Made by a program: the position numbers and the translations under genes
Source of the DNA: Blasia pusilla
Lineage: Eukaryota > Marchantiophyta > Marchantiopsida > Blasiales
Direction of reading: 5' to 3'
DNA length: 64,000 nucleotides
NCBI GenBank assembly: GCA_050084515.1
Contig: CM114273.1
Coordinates: 2,418,001-2,482,000, forward strand
Part shown: piece after piece, positions 40,279 to 53,247 of the stretch
Position numbering within the stretch: the first letter of the stretch is position 1
Layout of the letters: every line of letters begins with the position of its first letter
The notes under the pieces: model-generated
The model's input: the letters and a program-made list of their open reading frames with translations, nothing else
Told to the model about the DNA's origin: nothing
The model's database searches: none

Positions 40279-43200
40279 TCGAATATGTACAGATAGGGGA
40301 TACATGGAATTACGGTCAAGGGATGCCTACTTGAGCTGTCTTTACCGGGTAGTTGATCTGACCATGAAACTCTCTAGTTTTGTTGCTTTTCAGTTTCTAC
40401 TTCTAAGAATCTTCGAATTTCTCTTCATGTTTAGTCCTGCTTGCATTGATAACAGCAAGTTGAGGGGAGGACTGAGGATCCGCTCATGCAGTCACGAGGT
40501 TATCTCCAATCCCTAGATTCTTTTGTAATTAGGAAGTGGATACAACTAACACTGAAGAATTTGTTATTGCTTGAGATGAGATTCTCCAGCGCTGTCTGGA
40601 GAACTGAAGATGCAATTTAAAAAAAACGCATAGATGGGAGAAGTGGGGCGAGGGCAATGAGTAGTTACATGCCACGACTTTGAAACGGAGGGACTCTGTA
40701 ACTCTTGGAACAATCCGTGCACATGCAAGGCAGTGATGAGTGAAGTAAGAGGTTCTTCTTGGAGCAAGCTTTTTGAACTGGTAGGCTCTATATTACTTCA
40801 CCTGTGGTTCTTAGTTTCTTGAGCAGATGTGTGAGTGTGTTATATGTTCTGTCCATCAGACCTTGGGATGAGACTTAAGGGAGTTCTACCTTTAGTTCTT
40901 CAATCTACTCCCAAGCAATATCGTCGGTGTATATTCCAAATTAAACAAGGAATCAAGAGCCACAGGACTACTACTAGTCTCGCATTGGATTACAAGGTAT
41001 GAATGTGTGTAATGTACCAAGGAATCAAGAGCCACAGGTTTACAAGGTTTGCTTTGTATCACGGGGTACGAGTGTGTGTAGTTGTAACTAAGAGACTATG
41101 GGCCGTTTTCATACCCATCAACACTTCCATCTCAATATAGTTTCTATACGCTTCGTGTATGGGCGAGCTATGTCTGAGCAACTGTACAATTGTTCTCGGT
41201 GGAAGAGTTGGTTTGTATCTCCAATGATCACAATGGACTGTGTCGTGCATCTAGATTGCCTTTCGCACATGTGAATCACGGTGAGCGGGGACAGCCAGGA
41301 GTAGAGACCCCCTCCCTTCAGTATTCTGCGTCGGCTCTGGGCCAAAACTTAATCGAGATAATCTCATTATGATTGTCACTGTGTTCTCTACAAGAAGTTG
41401 CCACTGAGCTCTGCATCTGCTAACGTACACATAATTTCTAGAAAGCTGTGCATAGCTTATCAGCCTGCTGGGTATCCATGCAGGGTTCATGTTCTTAACG
41501 AAACCTGTCGATAACGAAACAGAAGCTTGTGGTTAATGCATAGAGTGACGTGACCGAATTCCTTCAAAAGTCAAATGATTTCAATCAGCATGTGCGTGGG
41601 AATAAAAGTTTTGTGGATGCAAGGGGTGGCGTCATCAAAGCTGCTTTCAGAGTAAACTGCTGCGCGAAATCTGTGCAGGTCACTGACAGCTTTTGTGGGT
41701 ATGCATTGGCTTCCCCAAATTCCGTTAAAAAGTTTAATTATGTGCAGGAAACCTACGGGATGGGAAGCATAGCTATGAGTATGGAGTGACTTTTACCGAA
41801 AGTTAACGGCTCGGACTGACGTAGAAGCACAAGCGTCTTGAGTGACTTAGAGATGTTTCATGCGGTGCTGCTACCCGTGAAAATTTCCAAATTGCGTTGC
41901 TTGGTGCTCAAAAGTGACGCCTGCTTTAAGCTTTGCTCTGCTTAAACAGCGAGTGTTTCGTGTTGTCGACTCCACAGGCCGAAAGAACTATGAGGCGCAA
42001 ATCAGCCCATGTAGTTGTTTTGACTGATAAGGTCTGGTTCCTACACAATTGTTCAATTGACGAATTCACCATTCGTCAATATTGGACAGGCTCAAGTCTT
42101 CGTTATGAGGCCCCAACTACCACGAAGCCTTTTCACTGACAGTCATTCGCGACATGGATTTGCGAAGAAAAGGGTCTTGGAGCCTTCCTCGGATCTGGAC
42201 TAATTTCCAGTCATCCACAACGAAGTAGATCTCAGCTGGGTTGCACTTTTGGCCACCCTTGGTCTGCTTGCACCTTCACAAATTCTGCCAAAGCTCTAAT
42301 ATCATCTTCACTGAGCCGTGGCCCAAACGTGCACTGGCCCCTGGGCGCACACTTCTCACCATACCCCTGCGACAGGCCCACGAACCCAACCACACCCGTT
42401 CAAAAGAATTGGACAAGAATTCTTGTCTCCGTTCAAACTAATCCTTTAGAGTTTGATAACAGTCGAAGAATAGCAAGCTTCAATCGAACACCATCTACAT
42501 TCATCTCTAGCCTTACAAACGAACTGCTTTCCAATTCCGTTTTACCATATCCAGCAAACCCCCATCGTGAAATAGAAACGCGAACAGCTTGCCTGGCCCA
42601 TCCTACTAGTTGAAGAAATATTGCCAAGGCGCTCTGAGAACTTACAGGCATACGATTCTTGCCAAAGTAGGTGATGTTGTAAATATCGTCTACTGACACA
42701 AGGCCGTTCCTGCGAATTCCGAAACGAAGGTTCGAGCAAGTGAGCAGCAAACTAGGAACGTTTGGGCATAAGGCGGGATGTTGAGGACTCGCAAGGAAGA
42801 GTAGAAAGCCATCGGCAATCAATCCAATGCAGAAGCTGTTGGTTGGTCACACATAAAACTGCACTTGCATGGAGCGCACAGAAGCGTGCTCAATAGCTTA
42901 AGGAGAGATCTGCCACTTACAGGTCGAGGTCCTTCGAAAACAGTGTTGCACTCTACAGAAAGCCACAGAAAAAGAAAACGCATTAGAACTCTCCCACGTT
43001 TTGCGGCGTCGGGGATCTCAACAGCATTTTGTGCTAAGCCTTCTAACTTCTCTGCAAGGTTTTTGGAGAATTCGGATCTTGAAGCTCTCAGATACCACCA
43101 GAAGTTGGACTTCTCTGCTTCCGAGGAAATGCTCTTTCCGAATTTCTGGTCCCATCAACAAGAATTACAAGCTACAGAAACACGGCTGATTTGCAGCCGG

Positions 43201-43949
43201 GATGTCGAAACAGGGAGGGGAGTTTTGCAGGACTAGGAGAGTACAGGTTGCAAGATGTTCCCGCCACCAGAATGACACCCTGCGCATGTGCGTTCGAAGA
43301 GAGCTCCCGTCTCCAGACCCTCAGCTGCAGCTACTGCTGCTTCCACTGCGCTGACCACCAAAGCGAGAGCCTGAGCAGTTGGACCATTGCTTTCACATTC
43401 CAACACTTGAAATTGTCCTCACTAAGTCTACTGGTCTAGTAGATCAGCCGGACGAGCCGGAATTGCGGAACTTACTACACCTGAAGTACCAGAAATAGAG
43501 TCCCGATGTAAGAGATGGAAGTAAGTGAGCGGTGTGGGTTGCAGATATTACTGAGGCACCTCGAGATTAGCAGCAATTCAAGAATCTGTGTCCGACGCTC
43601 CTACCAAGTCAGTTGGGTATACCTCCACGTGAATGGATCTACAATTTGCGAGCTAAGAGTCGAACGTTAATGGGATTCAGGTCCGATAAGGCTCTGGGGA
43701 GATCGGAGAGAAGGCTCCGTAAGAAAATGATGCCGTAGCACCCCCTACACCTCTGACAGTAGCTGCGATTTGAAATTGCTCACCAGGAAAAGTTGTGGAT
43801 GCGAGTAATGCTGCCGCTCCAAGCGCGGCCCCGGTGCTTAGAATTCTCGTGACTTGATTGCTCAATCCCGTGCTCCTGCTGCTGATGTAGCCCTCATTTT
43901 CTCCTCGCCGGAAATCCTTTCCATTCCCTACCACCACACAATCCCCATC

Positions 43950-43985
<36 letters not shown>

Positions 43986-46900
43986 TTGAAAAATCCAAGA
44001 GAATTTTATTCTCTCTTCTACACACCTGCAGAGGGCGATTCATCACGGTGGCGGACAGATACGTGGAGGCGACGTGTGGGGTGCACATCACTTGGGAGGC
44101 GAAGTGTGGATGCGAGTGGAACCACGGCTCTGCCGCTCGCGCTCGCACTCGCCATAGCCAGAAACTCCACCCTCTTCTCCCTCTTCCAATTTCCTTCTGG
44201 TTTGGTTTGGTTTGGGAAAGTGTCAGCTTCATGGCCAAGTAAAGTGCGGAGGGGGTCGTCTTTGAGGGTCGAAGAGCAGTTTTGGGTGTTGCGAAGGTGG
44301 GGCCGCTCAGTTGACTTCGATTCTTCGTAGACTTAAGGTTCCCTTGAGAGGGCAGTAGTTCGTGGAGAAGAAAGTTGCTAGACTCGTCTCTGATGAGCGT
44401 TTCGACTCCCTTTCTCATTGGTGTTGTTACTCTTTCTTGACATGACAGGCTTTTAGTTCGTATGCTTTCATTGTCGTTATTACTGTTTGATGGGCTTTTC
44501 CTTCGTCTTATTTCATTGCTTTTGTGGTTGTTACTCCTTATATTGTGTGTGTGTGGTTGCTCCTTCTTATTTGTGGGTGAAGTCAGGTTGTAGAGGTTCC
44601 CCGTTTTCGGATGTTACCTTGGATTCCCATTTTTTTAATCTTAGTGGGTTCTCTTCTCAATTTTTTTTTTCTTATACGTCTTGGCTTTGTCATCTTTCGT
44701 TGTTGGTTAGTTGCTACTCTTTGGCGGGTCTATATGGATGGGTTTAGTTGATTCAATTGTAGGGTTACGGGCATGGCTATAGGGAAATGAGGACATTTCC
44801 CTCAAACAACAAACCCGAGTAAGACTCGATGGGATAGGTGGAATAAAAACTTGATTTTAATATTCTTGTGAGTGCTTTGTGAGTTTTTTTTAAAAATCAA
44901 ACTTTTAACCAGTACTTTGCAAATGCTTTGTAAAACCAAATTTGTAAGCTCACTTTTAGTGAGTGTTTTGCTAGTAATTTTTTTGAGATGAACAACAACT
45001 TGCAAATAGAGAAAATTAATTGCAAGTATGAGTGTCGAGAATCGCAAAACATTCCCAAATAACTCATAAAGTGGACTTGTAAAGTATCTAGTAGTTTGCA
45101 AATAATTTGTAGGTTTGTTGCAAGTACTTAGACTCACAAAGCATCCACCAAAAAAATTCATAACAATCAATTGCAAAGGTGCAAAGTTACACAATAAACT
45201 CTTGGCTATATTATCTTGCCACTTCAATTTTAAAAACTTCTCCGATTTTTTTTAACTATAGCTCTAACTGCTAGGCTAGTTTCTTTCATTTATTGGGGAT
45301 AAACTCTGACCATTTTTTTTCAAAAAATATTCTCTATTATTTTTAGAGAGAGAATCTAAGTGAGAGTGAGGGTTATTGGTAAGAAATTCTTGTTCTTATC
45401 TTATATTATACTCTTGATATTTATTTTATATGGTTTCAATACTAACTTTGTTGTTTGGTGGCGAGTGGAAATACACATGCTATAGCTTGTATCCACAATT
45501 AACATGATTAATGGTGGTGGTAATAAACAAAGGACCTATGGAAGTGTGCTTCCTTACCAAGACATTCTCTAGATTGTTGTACCTCCTCTATCTCCTCTTG
45601 GCATGTCTCTTTATGGTCTATAGAGTATGATAAGATTAAGTTGTGAGCGCTTTGCAATTGTAATAAATGACCCTTTCAACTAGAAAGATGCTCGTAATAT
45701 GCAAGCCTTTTAAGGGTGTAGTTTTGGAAAAATGCACGTGTTTTTTGACTTCTTTGTGAGTGTTTTGGGATTACTTAAACTCGAAAAAATATTGCATTTG
45801 TAGGATTTTGCTCTAGGAAATTCCTCTTGAAGTCCTCTCCTATTGAAAGATCATCCTCCACACCTTATTGGAAATGAAAATTTTCCATTTTTCTATGAAA
45901 ATTTAAAAACTAAAAATGAAAATTGCTAATACTAATAGTACTATGTACATATCTTTCCTTACGAGGAAACAAAATTTGGTTTGAAATTAGCGTAATTCTC
46001 AAAGTTGAATGATAATTGGGGAATACTAGTTAGTCCATAAAATTGCTTAAAATCTATTTTTTAGGAGATTATTGAGTTCTAGTTTAGAAGATTGAAGAAA
46101 ATCTACTTGAAAGTTGGAGTTAGGGGTTCTATTTGCGAGTTTAAGTCTTGAAATGATCTTAGATTTGCAAATAGAAGGTAGAGGGAAATTCTCTAGAAAC
46201 TTGGAGTTTGAGGTCACTCTCCAAATCTTCTCTAAGTGAAACTTGGAAAGTGAGTAGTCTTATACCAGAGGATTGCATAGAAGAAAAATTCATGCACTTA
46301 CAAACTCTCTTCTATTAGATATGATAAATCTCGATCATCCTTCATATGGATGATAACATAGTTGGGACTAATGTAAGTTGAGATTGGAATTTAGGCCATA
46401 TTGTGGCATCTAGGATATTATGCCACATGAACGTGCAATTCATCGGTACACATTCACTTGTCTCAATCCTCATAGCATATCACTATGAGTGCGATACAAA
46501 AGAGTAGAAAGACTATGGGTGGGAGGAAGAGAAGTCGCAAGGAAAAAAAAACTAGAATGAAAGTGAATGGTGTAACCTATTTAAGGACATGTTTTTCTCT
46601 TTAGTTCTAGGAGGTTTGGCACTCAAAAGTGAGAATGAATTCCAAGGAAGAAGAAAAGAGAGAAACTCCTATAGTTTATCTTCACCACCAATATTTACAA
46701 CCATGAGCCATGATGTAAATACGCCTAATAAACTCACATGAATGGGAACTCTTGATGAATTTCTCTTGGTAAGTGGATATGTTTCTTTCACAATATAAGG
46801 ACCATAGAGTGAAGATCAACACCATTTCTAGACTAGGGATTGACAAGCTTATTTACGTAGAGTTGCTCTCCATATTTTTGGCCTTCCCACCTTATTATGG

Positions 46901-47249
46901 CCCCAATTATATCCCTAATTGTGCAAGAGAGTACATACATATACATTCTTCTTGCATAGCTCTCTTGTGTATCCATCTAGGGTTTTATGGATGAAGGTGG
47001 ATGGATGTCTACCTTCAAATGCACATGGATTTTGAATCATTTTTTCTTCTCTTTATCAAACCTCCCACTCCATCTTTTCAAGAGGCCACCACATTGATTT
47101 TTGGACTAACAAGAATTATTACGTAAAGATTTTGTAACATCTTTCCAACCTTCTAGCGTCATAAAATTTTGAAAAACATTGAATTTCCCTCTTGAAGCTA
47201 TTGGCACCAAGAGATTAAATTGTTTGTTATGCTGCGAGCCCCGTAGCCC
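40279..47249. other. Long stretch without a supportable gene
   Basis: 40279-44400 has genic base composition but only short ORFs in both strands and none I recognise. It may contain UTRs or a fast-evolving gene with introns. A 28-bp GA run lies at 43955-43982. From about 44800 the sequence is AT-rich with recurrent words (ttgcaaat, gtgagtgtttt) and no coding signal. A 20-bp word, aaggaatcaagagccacagg, occurs twice near 40950 and 41020. Confidence 0.45.
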
Positions 47250-48219
47250 ACTCTAAAAGACAACCATGTGAATTTTTGGGTTGCTAAAACAAAGCACTCC
47301 ACGCGAAAAAAAAAGGTAATTTTCTGTAGCCATCATGATTGCAAGCCAATAAACTCTATGGTATAGGAAACCCAAACATGTCTCTATGGGCAACATAATA
47401 GGAGTGGATGCCGAGTGGGGACACGCCACACCCCCCATTTGGAGGTGGCTCCCGAATCAAAAGCTCTTATGGTGGCCTCCATAAAACCCCAACTCCTCAA
47501 CCATAAATTTTGAATTTTGCATCTCTTGATCTCTAGTGGAGTTGTCCTTAGGAGGGCTCTATGGAGCCCATGAGACGGAGCCTTAGGAGCAAGTCCCATG
47601 GATCCGTATCCTACAGGGTGGTCACGTAGGGTTGCAGTGATCCTACCGACACCTTCTTTCTGAGTCCCTCTTCTCCCTTCCTTGTATGTTACTTCCCTTT
47701 GTGTCTGGATTCTTTATGGCATTTTTCGATTAGAGCATCCGCACCGGTTCCACTAAAAGTGGACCCGTATTTGGGCCTTTTGATGGGCCGAAAACCTTGT
47801 CCATTTTCCTAACGGGCTCTGAACGTGGGAGTATACCCCACCAAACTTGCTATCCATGCCGCTAAGATCCCATCACCACAGTTAGACAATCCACCATGGT
47901 CGCAAGAGTGTAGTGTGCACAAGCCAAAGGTGCTCCAATATTGCCTTCATACAAATGAGTGTTGAGAGAGCACAATGTGAAGTTTATGATTTAGGTAGTT
48001 TGCAGAGAGAATTGTGCAGATTGACATGATATATAGCAAGAATATTAAGGATTGATTGGGAAGCTCCAAATTGGAGATGGAGCAATGGAGATCAAGATTG
48101 AAACGATAGAAGGAGAAGGAGTAGAAAGAGTAGGATCAAGATCACGTCCTCTGCGAGCAAATCACAATGTTAAGGCCCTTGTCTTTGATGGAATCTTTTA
48201 GAAGAAAGGCATGACCCTA

Positions 48220-49130
48220 CATTTGATGAGAGAATGTTGAGGATGAGGTTCAGAATGAGGAAGAATTTTTTTCTAGAGTTCATGATGTAGTATGTGCAAC
48301 TGAAAATTATTTTGTGCAAAAAACGAGATGCTGCAAGAGTTTGGGATTTGTCCTCCATTGAGAAATGCACAGTTGCTCTTCGTATGTTGGCATTGGGAGT
48401 TTTTGTTGATGTTTTGGACGAGTATGTTTAAATTGGAGAGAGCACGACTATGCAATCATTGAAGAAATTTTGTAGGGCCATTCGGATTGTGTTTCAAGAT
48501 AAGTATCTTAGACAACCAACTAAGGAAGATATGGAAGCACAATTTCGTATCAATGAGCAATTAGGATTTCTTGGAGTGTTTGCTTCCCTTGATTGTATGC
48601 ATTATGTTTGGAAGAATTTTCATGTAGCATGGCAAGGCTTTTTCACAAACAAGGATGGAGAGAAATCAATTTTGTTGGAGGTTGTTGCACATCACTCATT
48701 GTGGATTTGGCATGCATATTTCAGAATTCTTGAAGGCAACAATGATTCTAGATAGATCACCTTTGGTGCACAATTTCATGAGAAGTCAAGCTAATGAAGT
48801 ATGGTTCATAGTGAATGGAAGGCAGTATCATAAGTACTACCTTCTCATAGATTCTATTTATCCTGATTGGTCTATTTTCATCCTGACTATTTTGTTGCCA
48901 CAAGGTGATGCTAGGAAATGGTTTGCAAAGTATCAAGAAGGTGCCAAGAAGGATGTGGAAAGAGCATTTTGTGTCCTTCAACAATGATTTTCCATTGTAC
49001 AAAATCCAACGAGGATGTATTGTTGGTCTTTGTGATTTTGCACAAGTTAATTGTGGAAGATAAAAGGCTAGAGCGCCTACTATCCTGATTGAGATTATAG
49101 TGATTGACCCATACCCATAATTGGAAGGAG
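48220..49130 (+). pseudogene. PIF/Harbinger transposase (DDE_Tnp_4 type), broken
   Basis: Reads MLRMRFRMRKNFF, stop (48288-48290), CKKRDAARVWDLSSIEKC, LRMLALG, stop (48429-48431), IGESTTMQSLKKF, FLGVFASLDCMHYVWKNF (first catalytic Asp), then LWIWHAYFR. A short deletion near 48745 shifts the frame to LDRSPLVHNF, WFIVNGRQYHKYYLLIDSIY and PQGDARKWFAKYQE, ending KKDVERAFCVLQQ, stop. The tail (VILHKLIVEDKRLE) is in yet another frame. The last part is duplicated in tandem with a 96-bp period (49035 and 49131). Confidence 0.9.
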
Positions 49131-49899
49131 ATTTTGCACAATTAATTGTGGAAGATGAAAGGCTAGAGCACCTACTATCCAGATTGGGATTGTAGTGGTT
49201 CATCCATAGCCATAACTGGAAGGAGATTTCCCATGGACGATTGGTAGGAGTATCTTGTTGCAACATGAGTGATTGAGGGTACTAATACACATTATATGTT
49301 GCGCAATGATCTAGTAGACCACTTCAGGGATTTAAGAGGGAAAGAACAAAAAATGATTATCTAGGGAATCAAGATTAGATTGATAAGGCGATTCAACAAT
49401 CATGTGTTGTGTAATTGCTCAATGAGGATTCAATATACTTTGAAATATTACATTGAATTCATATAATGTATTCACATTCTATGATATTATGTCTCCTACG
49501 CAATGTCTTACTACACTACTCAAATGGAATGACTGTCTCAAATTCATTGTAATCAGTTCAAATTATGTACAAAATTGCAACATTGGCTGCCTGTGTGCAA
49601 CAAAGCCTAAGATTCATCACCACATTTGCTTCCTTTGCCTTCGTGCAACATAGCAAGCCCTCATTCACCGTGTTTGCTCTTCCAAGTCTACTATAAGGCC
49701 GTGCATGTTGACATGAGAGAATTTTTGCATTTTAGGAGAATTTTGTTGTACATGTAGGTCCACATTCTCCTCAAGTATAGCCAGCGGAATTTTGGAGGCA
49801 ATGCTAGTGCACCTCATTGCCATCGATTCCCCCAAAGTCTCCTTCACAATTATTTTCTTAGAATTTGACCAACTCTTGTGCTCTGGCTAGTTGGTAATA

Positions 49900-50600
49900 T
49901 TCTCCACTCTCGCCATCAACATCTATTGCCCTCAAAGTGAACAAATTGTGGAGGTTATGTTCCTTCAAAAGTTTCAACCTCATATTATTTGTGAACACCA
50001 TATCTTGTTAGGCATAAGCAACAACTCAAAATGCACACTCTTCACTTTTGAGCTTCTTGGTTGCCTTCTTTCCAATGGGCCTCCCTTGCGGATTATTACT
50101 CCCTTCATGTGCTTCCCCACTCTCACACATGGTTTGATAATTCTGAATATTGTCTGGATGCTGTGGAGTTGGAGGTGGGTTCTCCTTGTTGGTTTTTAGC
50201 CTCCCTTTCCCCTTTGATTAGCCCTTCCCCTTGTCCCTTGTGGCCTGTTGTCAACTGTGATAGCAAAACTTGGGAAGTCTCTCAACAAATACCAACAATC
50301 CCAAGTGTTGGAATTCCTTCTTCTTTGGATGCTTGATAGCACACAACTTGTGCCCTTTTCTCAAGGTATCTTCTAGCTTTGTTCTAGAGAATTTCAGCTC
50401 TTCCACATTGGCATATGGCCCTGCAAATTTCACTACATCATGCTTGAGCTCTCCCCATTTGCTCTCAAGTGATTTGTTGGGTCTCTCCTGGGTGCCCTGA
50501 GGCCTGCGTTGATTGTAGTGTTGGGTTAAACAATCCCAAAATATCACATTTTTTTAGTAGCACCAACTATTGGATCTTGGGAAACATGCATTCATGAGTA
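49900..50600 (-). pseudogene. Harbinger-associated Myb/SANT-like ORF, broken
   Basis: Minus-strand reading gives ACFPRSNSWCY, stop, then FWDCLTQHYNQRRPQGTQ, ERPNKSLESKWGELKHDV and FAGPYANVEELKFSRTKLED. This is the trihelix/Myb-like DNA-binding protein encoded beside plant Harbinger transposases and needed for their nuclear function. A later piece, NNPQGRPIGKKATKKLKSEE, is the conserved basic tail. Stops occur near 50570 and after the KFCYHS segment, and elsewhere. Confidence 0.85.
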
Positions 50601-51308
50601 GCAAAGCTGATTGAGCTCAGATTTTAAAAAGATTTGACCAAGAGACTTGTTGCCTTATGCCATACTAGAGGATGCACGAAGAACGTGAGAGACACTGAAG
50701 AGCGAGGGAAGCACGCAAAGCTTGAGCACCACTGCAATGCAGTACACGATGAAACAATTGTGGCCGGACCATATATGTTCAAGCCAAACATGAATTTGCA
50801 ATTGAACCGTCGATGTGATTTGCTTCGTGTAAATCTGAAGTGTAGAGTAATGGTTCCAAATATTGGCGGTCAGGGTAGCGTCCCATCACTTGTATGCAAA
50901 CGTGGCAGAGAGTGAGGAAATTTGTGTGGGCTAGATCATTGTGTTTCAATATGGCGCCCTACAGTGGGTATTCAAATTTTGGCATATCGATTTTTTTTGC
51001 CAAAAATGACTCCGGCCAGCACTTTTACCGGATGGGTGGGAATGCTCTTACCATGTAACTGAAAATGACAGGAAATAGCTAGAGTCGCAAGAAATTGCGA
51101 CTTGCTTTCCCGCGGCACGAACCTCTGTGATGTCCCATTTGAAGACTAGTTTTTTTTCGGTTAGATTCCACATATGTGAGACAATGGGCTGGGTCCTTGC
51201 GACCTTGGCCTCATGGGACCAAGAGGGCTCTTCGATGCCCATGAGCCTACAAGATAGTCATGCAGGGTTGCAGTGATTGTACTAGCAACTTCTTCCCAAG
51301 GCCCTCTT

Positions 51309-51789
51309 TGTCATATCTGAGTAGCCGATAGGCCGAGATCTATCTTGGATAGGGCATAGGAGCCAGCGGACTGTCTTGAGTGTAACTTTGTCCCGTGATG
51401 TGGCATGAGGTTGAAGATAGGTCCGTTATGTCAGAAACGTCGTTTCTGACAACTTTCCTGTTGAGGTCTTTCATAGTCGGGTGACTAGTTGAGCAGGTCA
51501 CCCGCCCCTGGTAACCTATGCACGCAGGTTACCACGAGGATAGCTATTTTTAGGGGAAGAGCCTTTTGGCTCTTCCTAACCCTATGTAAGAAAGGAAGAT
51601 GGCTTTCCCAAGCCATCTTTCTCATGTTGGGCCGTTGGAGCACCTCTCTTGTATGTGTGTGAGATAGGACTAGGGTGCTAGCGTCCGGATTTCTTGATAG
51701 CGCAGGGTGGATGAGGCTCGATATGCCAATGTAGATTGAGGAGTGGAGTTTTAGGCCGGGTGTGCCATTTTTTACTACTCTTTATTTTT
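51309..51789 (+). repeat. Element 2 5' LTR block B
   Basis: Homologous to 16800-17277 and to the first ~480 bp of the 3' LTR of element 1. The TATA-like site is mutated to ccctatgtaag near 51582. Strong inverted repeats include tgtcagaaac/gtttctgaca (51429-51451) and aagatggct/agccatctt (51597-51620). As in element 1, block A does not follow; the leader starts with acatgagaaagatg. Confidence 0.85.
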
Positions 51790-53247
51790 ACATGAGAAAG
51801 ATGTCAGGGGGCTGGTGGGAATTCATTGTTTGCAGGTAGGCAAGCGAGTTGCCTCGGTGGGGAACCCGTGGAGACGTTGGTTGGCATTTTTTGGGTCATT
51901 TTTGTGTTCGAAAGACCGTGGGCGGAAGTGCTGTCCGTTTTTCTCAAATTTTTCTAGTGCAAACTGGCTGGAGGTAGTAGCAGAGTACAGTGCTCGGGTG
52001 TCGTGCAAGGAGGGACAACGAAGTTTGCAAGTGAATAGCGGCAAGTGTCGGGAGAGAGGAAGAGAAGCATTTTCTTTCGAGACCAAGTTTTCATAGCCGT
52101 TGTGAGGTCAGGTTTAAAGTTAGGGCGCCCCCTTCCCCGCAGTTTGGGAAGGCCTGTAAGGCCCCTCCTCCCCGTATTTAGGGCCCTCCAAGGCCATTAT
52201 GGCCCATAGGGACGCGGGCCAAGCCTTGGCCCCTTTTTCCCTTACGTAGTTGCAAGCGCCGTGGTCGGCGTCGTCTCGACGTGATCAGTGGAGAGAACGC
52301 AATAGGGTGACATGGAGGAGTGGATGTGGTAGGGACATAGTAATCATGTACGTGGGTGGAGCATACCAGGTAGGGGCCGGGCGGCGGATCTAGTACGGGC
52401 CAGGGTGGATGTAGTAGGGCGACATGGTAGAGGCACGGGTGACGTGATAGACGGGCATGGTTGAGTTTGGATAGGGTTGAGTTGAGGTTGCGAGGCGTCT
52501 CTGGGGGTGGGCACAGAGATTTTTCAGGACGTGATCTTTTTCGGGTGTGGCTGGGGTTTGCGAGGATTCTGATGGAGGCATACACGCCGATGTTGACGGG
52601 AGGTTCGACGTGTTGGTCGAGGAGAGTGTCGTGTTGCAAAGGTTATCATATCACATGGAGGAATGGATGTTGACGGTATCGTAGGTTGGAGGGCGTGATC
52701 AGGTTACTCATTCGAATCCCTTTTCCCGCGCTTATCTTATGTGATTGAGAGTGCTGGGTATCGGGTAGTTGTTAGGGCTAGATGGGTGTAGCGATGGTGA
52801 CGAGTGTAGTCTCCATGCATGTGTAGCATGTTTGTGGACATCCGACGGTTGCCGAGTAGGGGTCATGTGTATGACCCGAGAGCATCAGCGGTTTAGGTGA
52901 GTCAGTTGGGAGGCTCATGGTGAGCCCAAGTGTTGAGTGTGCGTGAAGCCGGGTGTGTCGTCACGGGATTACCATTAGCGTTGGTGAGCTAGTGAGGAGT
53001 GTGGGAGATTCTTGGTGAGTCTGAGTGCTTGAGCGGGTGAGACACGGTTGTCATCACGGCGTTCTTCCAAGGTTCGGAAGAACAGGGTAGTGCGAGCAGT
53101 AGTAGTGGTGTGACACGGAGTGGAGTGAGATACCGAGGGGTTACGAGTGAGGAGCTACCTTGACATCCATCCGTGTCTGGATCCTCATCACTAGACACCG
53201 GGTTTGGTGATGAGATCACAGACGGAGGTAGTATCACTTGGTAGGAG
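51790..53247 (+). other. Element 2 leader region
   Basis: Non-coding leader between the LTR block and gag, homologous to 17278-18846 of element 1 but with a much shorter GC-rich repeat section (about 52120-52230). I could not identify a convincing tRNA primer-binding site next to the LTR. The word ctggtgggaattc near 51810 is the only TGG-start candidate and matches no tRNA I can recall. Confidence 0.6.

Larger units (their letters stand above)
47733..51047 (+). mobile_element. PIF/Harbinger DNA transposon, 3315 bp, defective
   Basis: Terminal inverted repeats are GAGCATCCGCACC on the left and, reading inward on the other strand, GAGCATTCCCACC on the right. Both continue to a shared taaaagtg word. 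A TTA target duplication flanks the element (47730-47732 and 51048-51050). The paralogous repeat at 60545-60547 has a single TTA, the expected empty site. Inside are a transposase on the plus strand and a Myb-like ORF on the minus strand, converging, as in many plant PIF/Harbinger elements. Both are broken. Confidence 0.9.

Noticed and set aside
42433-42822. Minus-strand ORF containing a tidy exon-like piece (VSVDDIYNITYFGKN followed by a GTAAGT donor)
   Set aside because: Neighbouring exons could not be found on either side and I recognise no family, so it is not called as a gene.
42865-43236. Plus-strand ORF of 123 codons
   Set aside because: Composition looks protein-like in places, but there is no known domain and no consistent splice continuation.
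43677-43937. Minus-strand ORF of 86 codons (with STGAALGAAALLAST) next to a GA run
   Set aside because: It has no ATG in frame, only a GTG at the apparent start, and no family resemblance.
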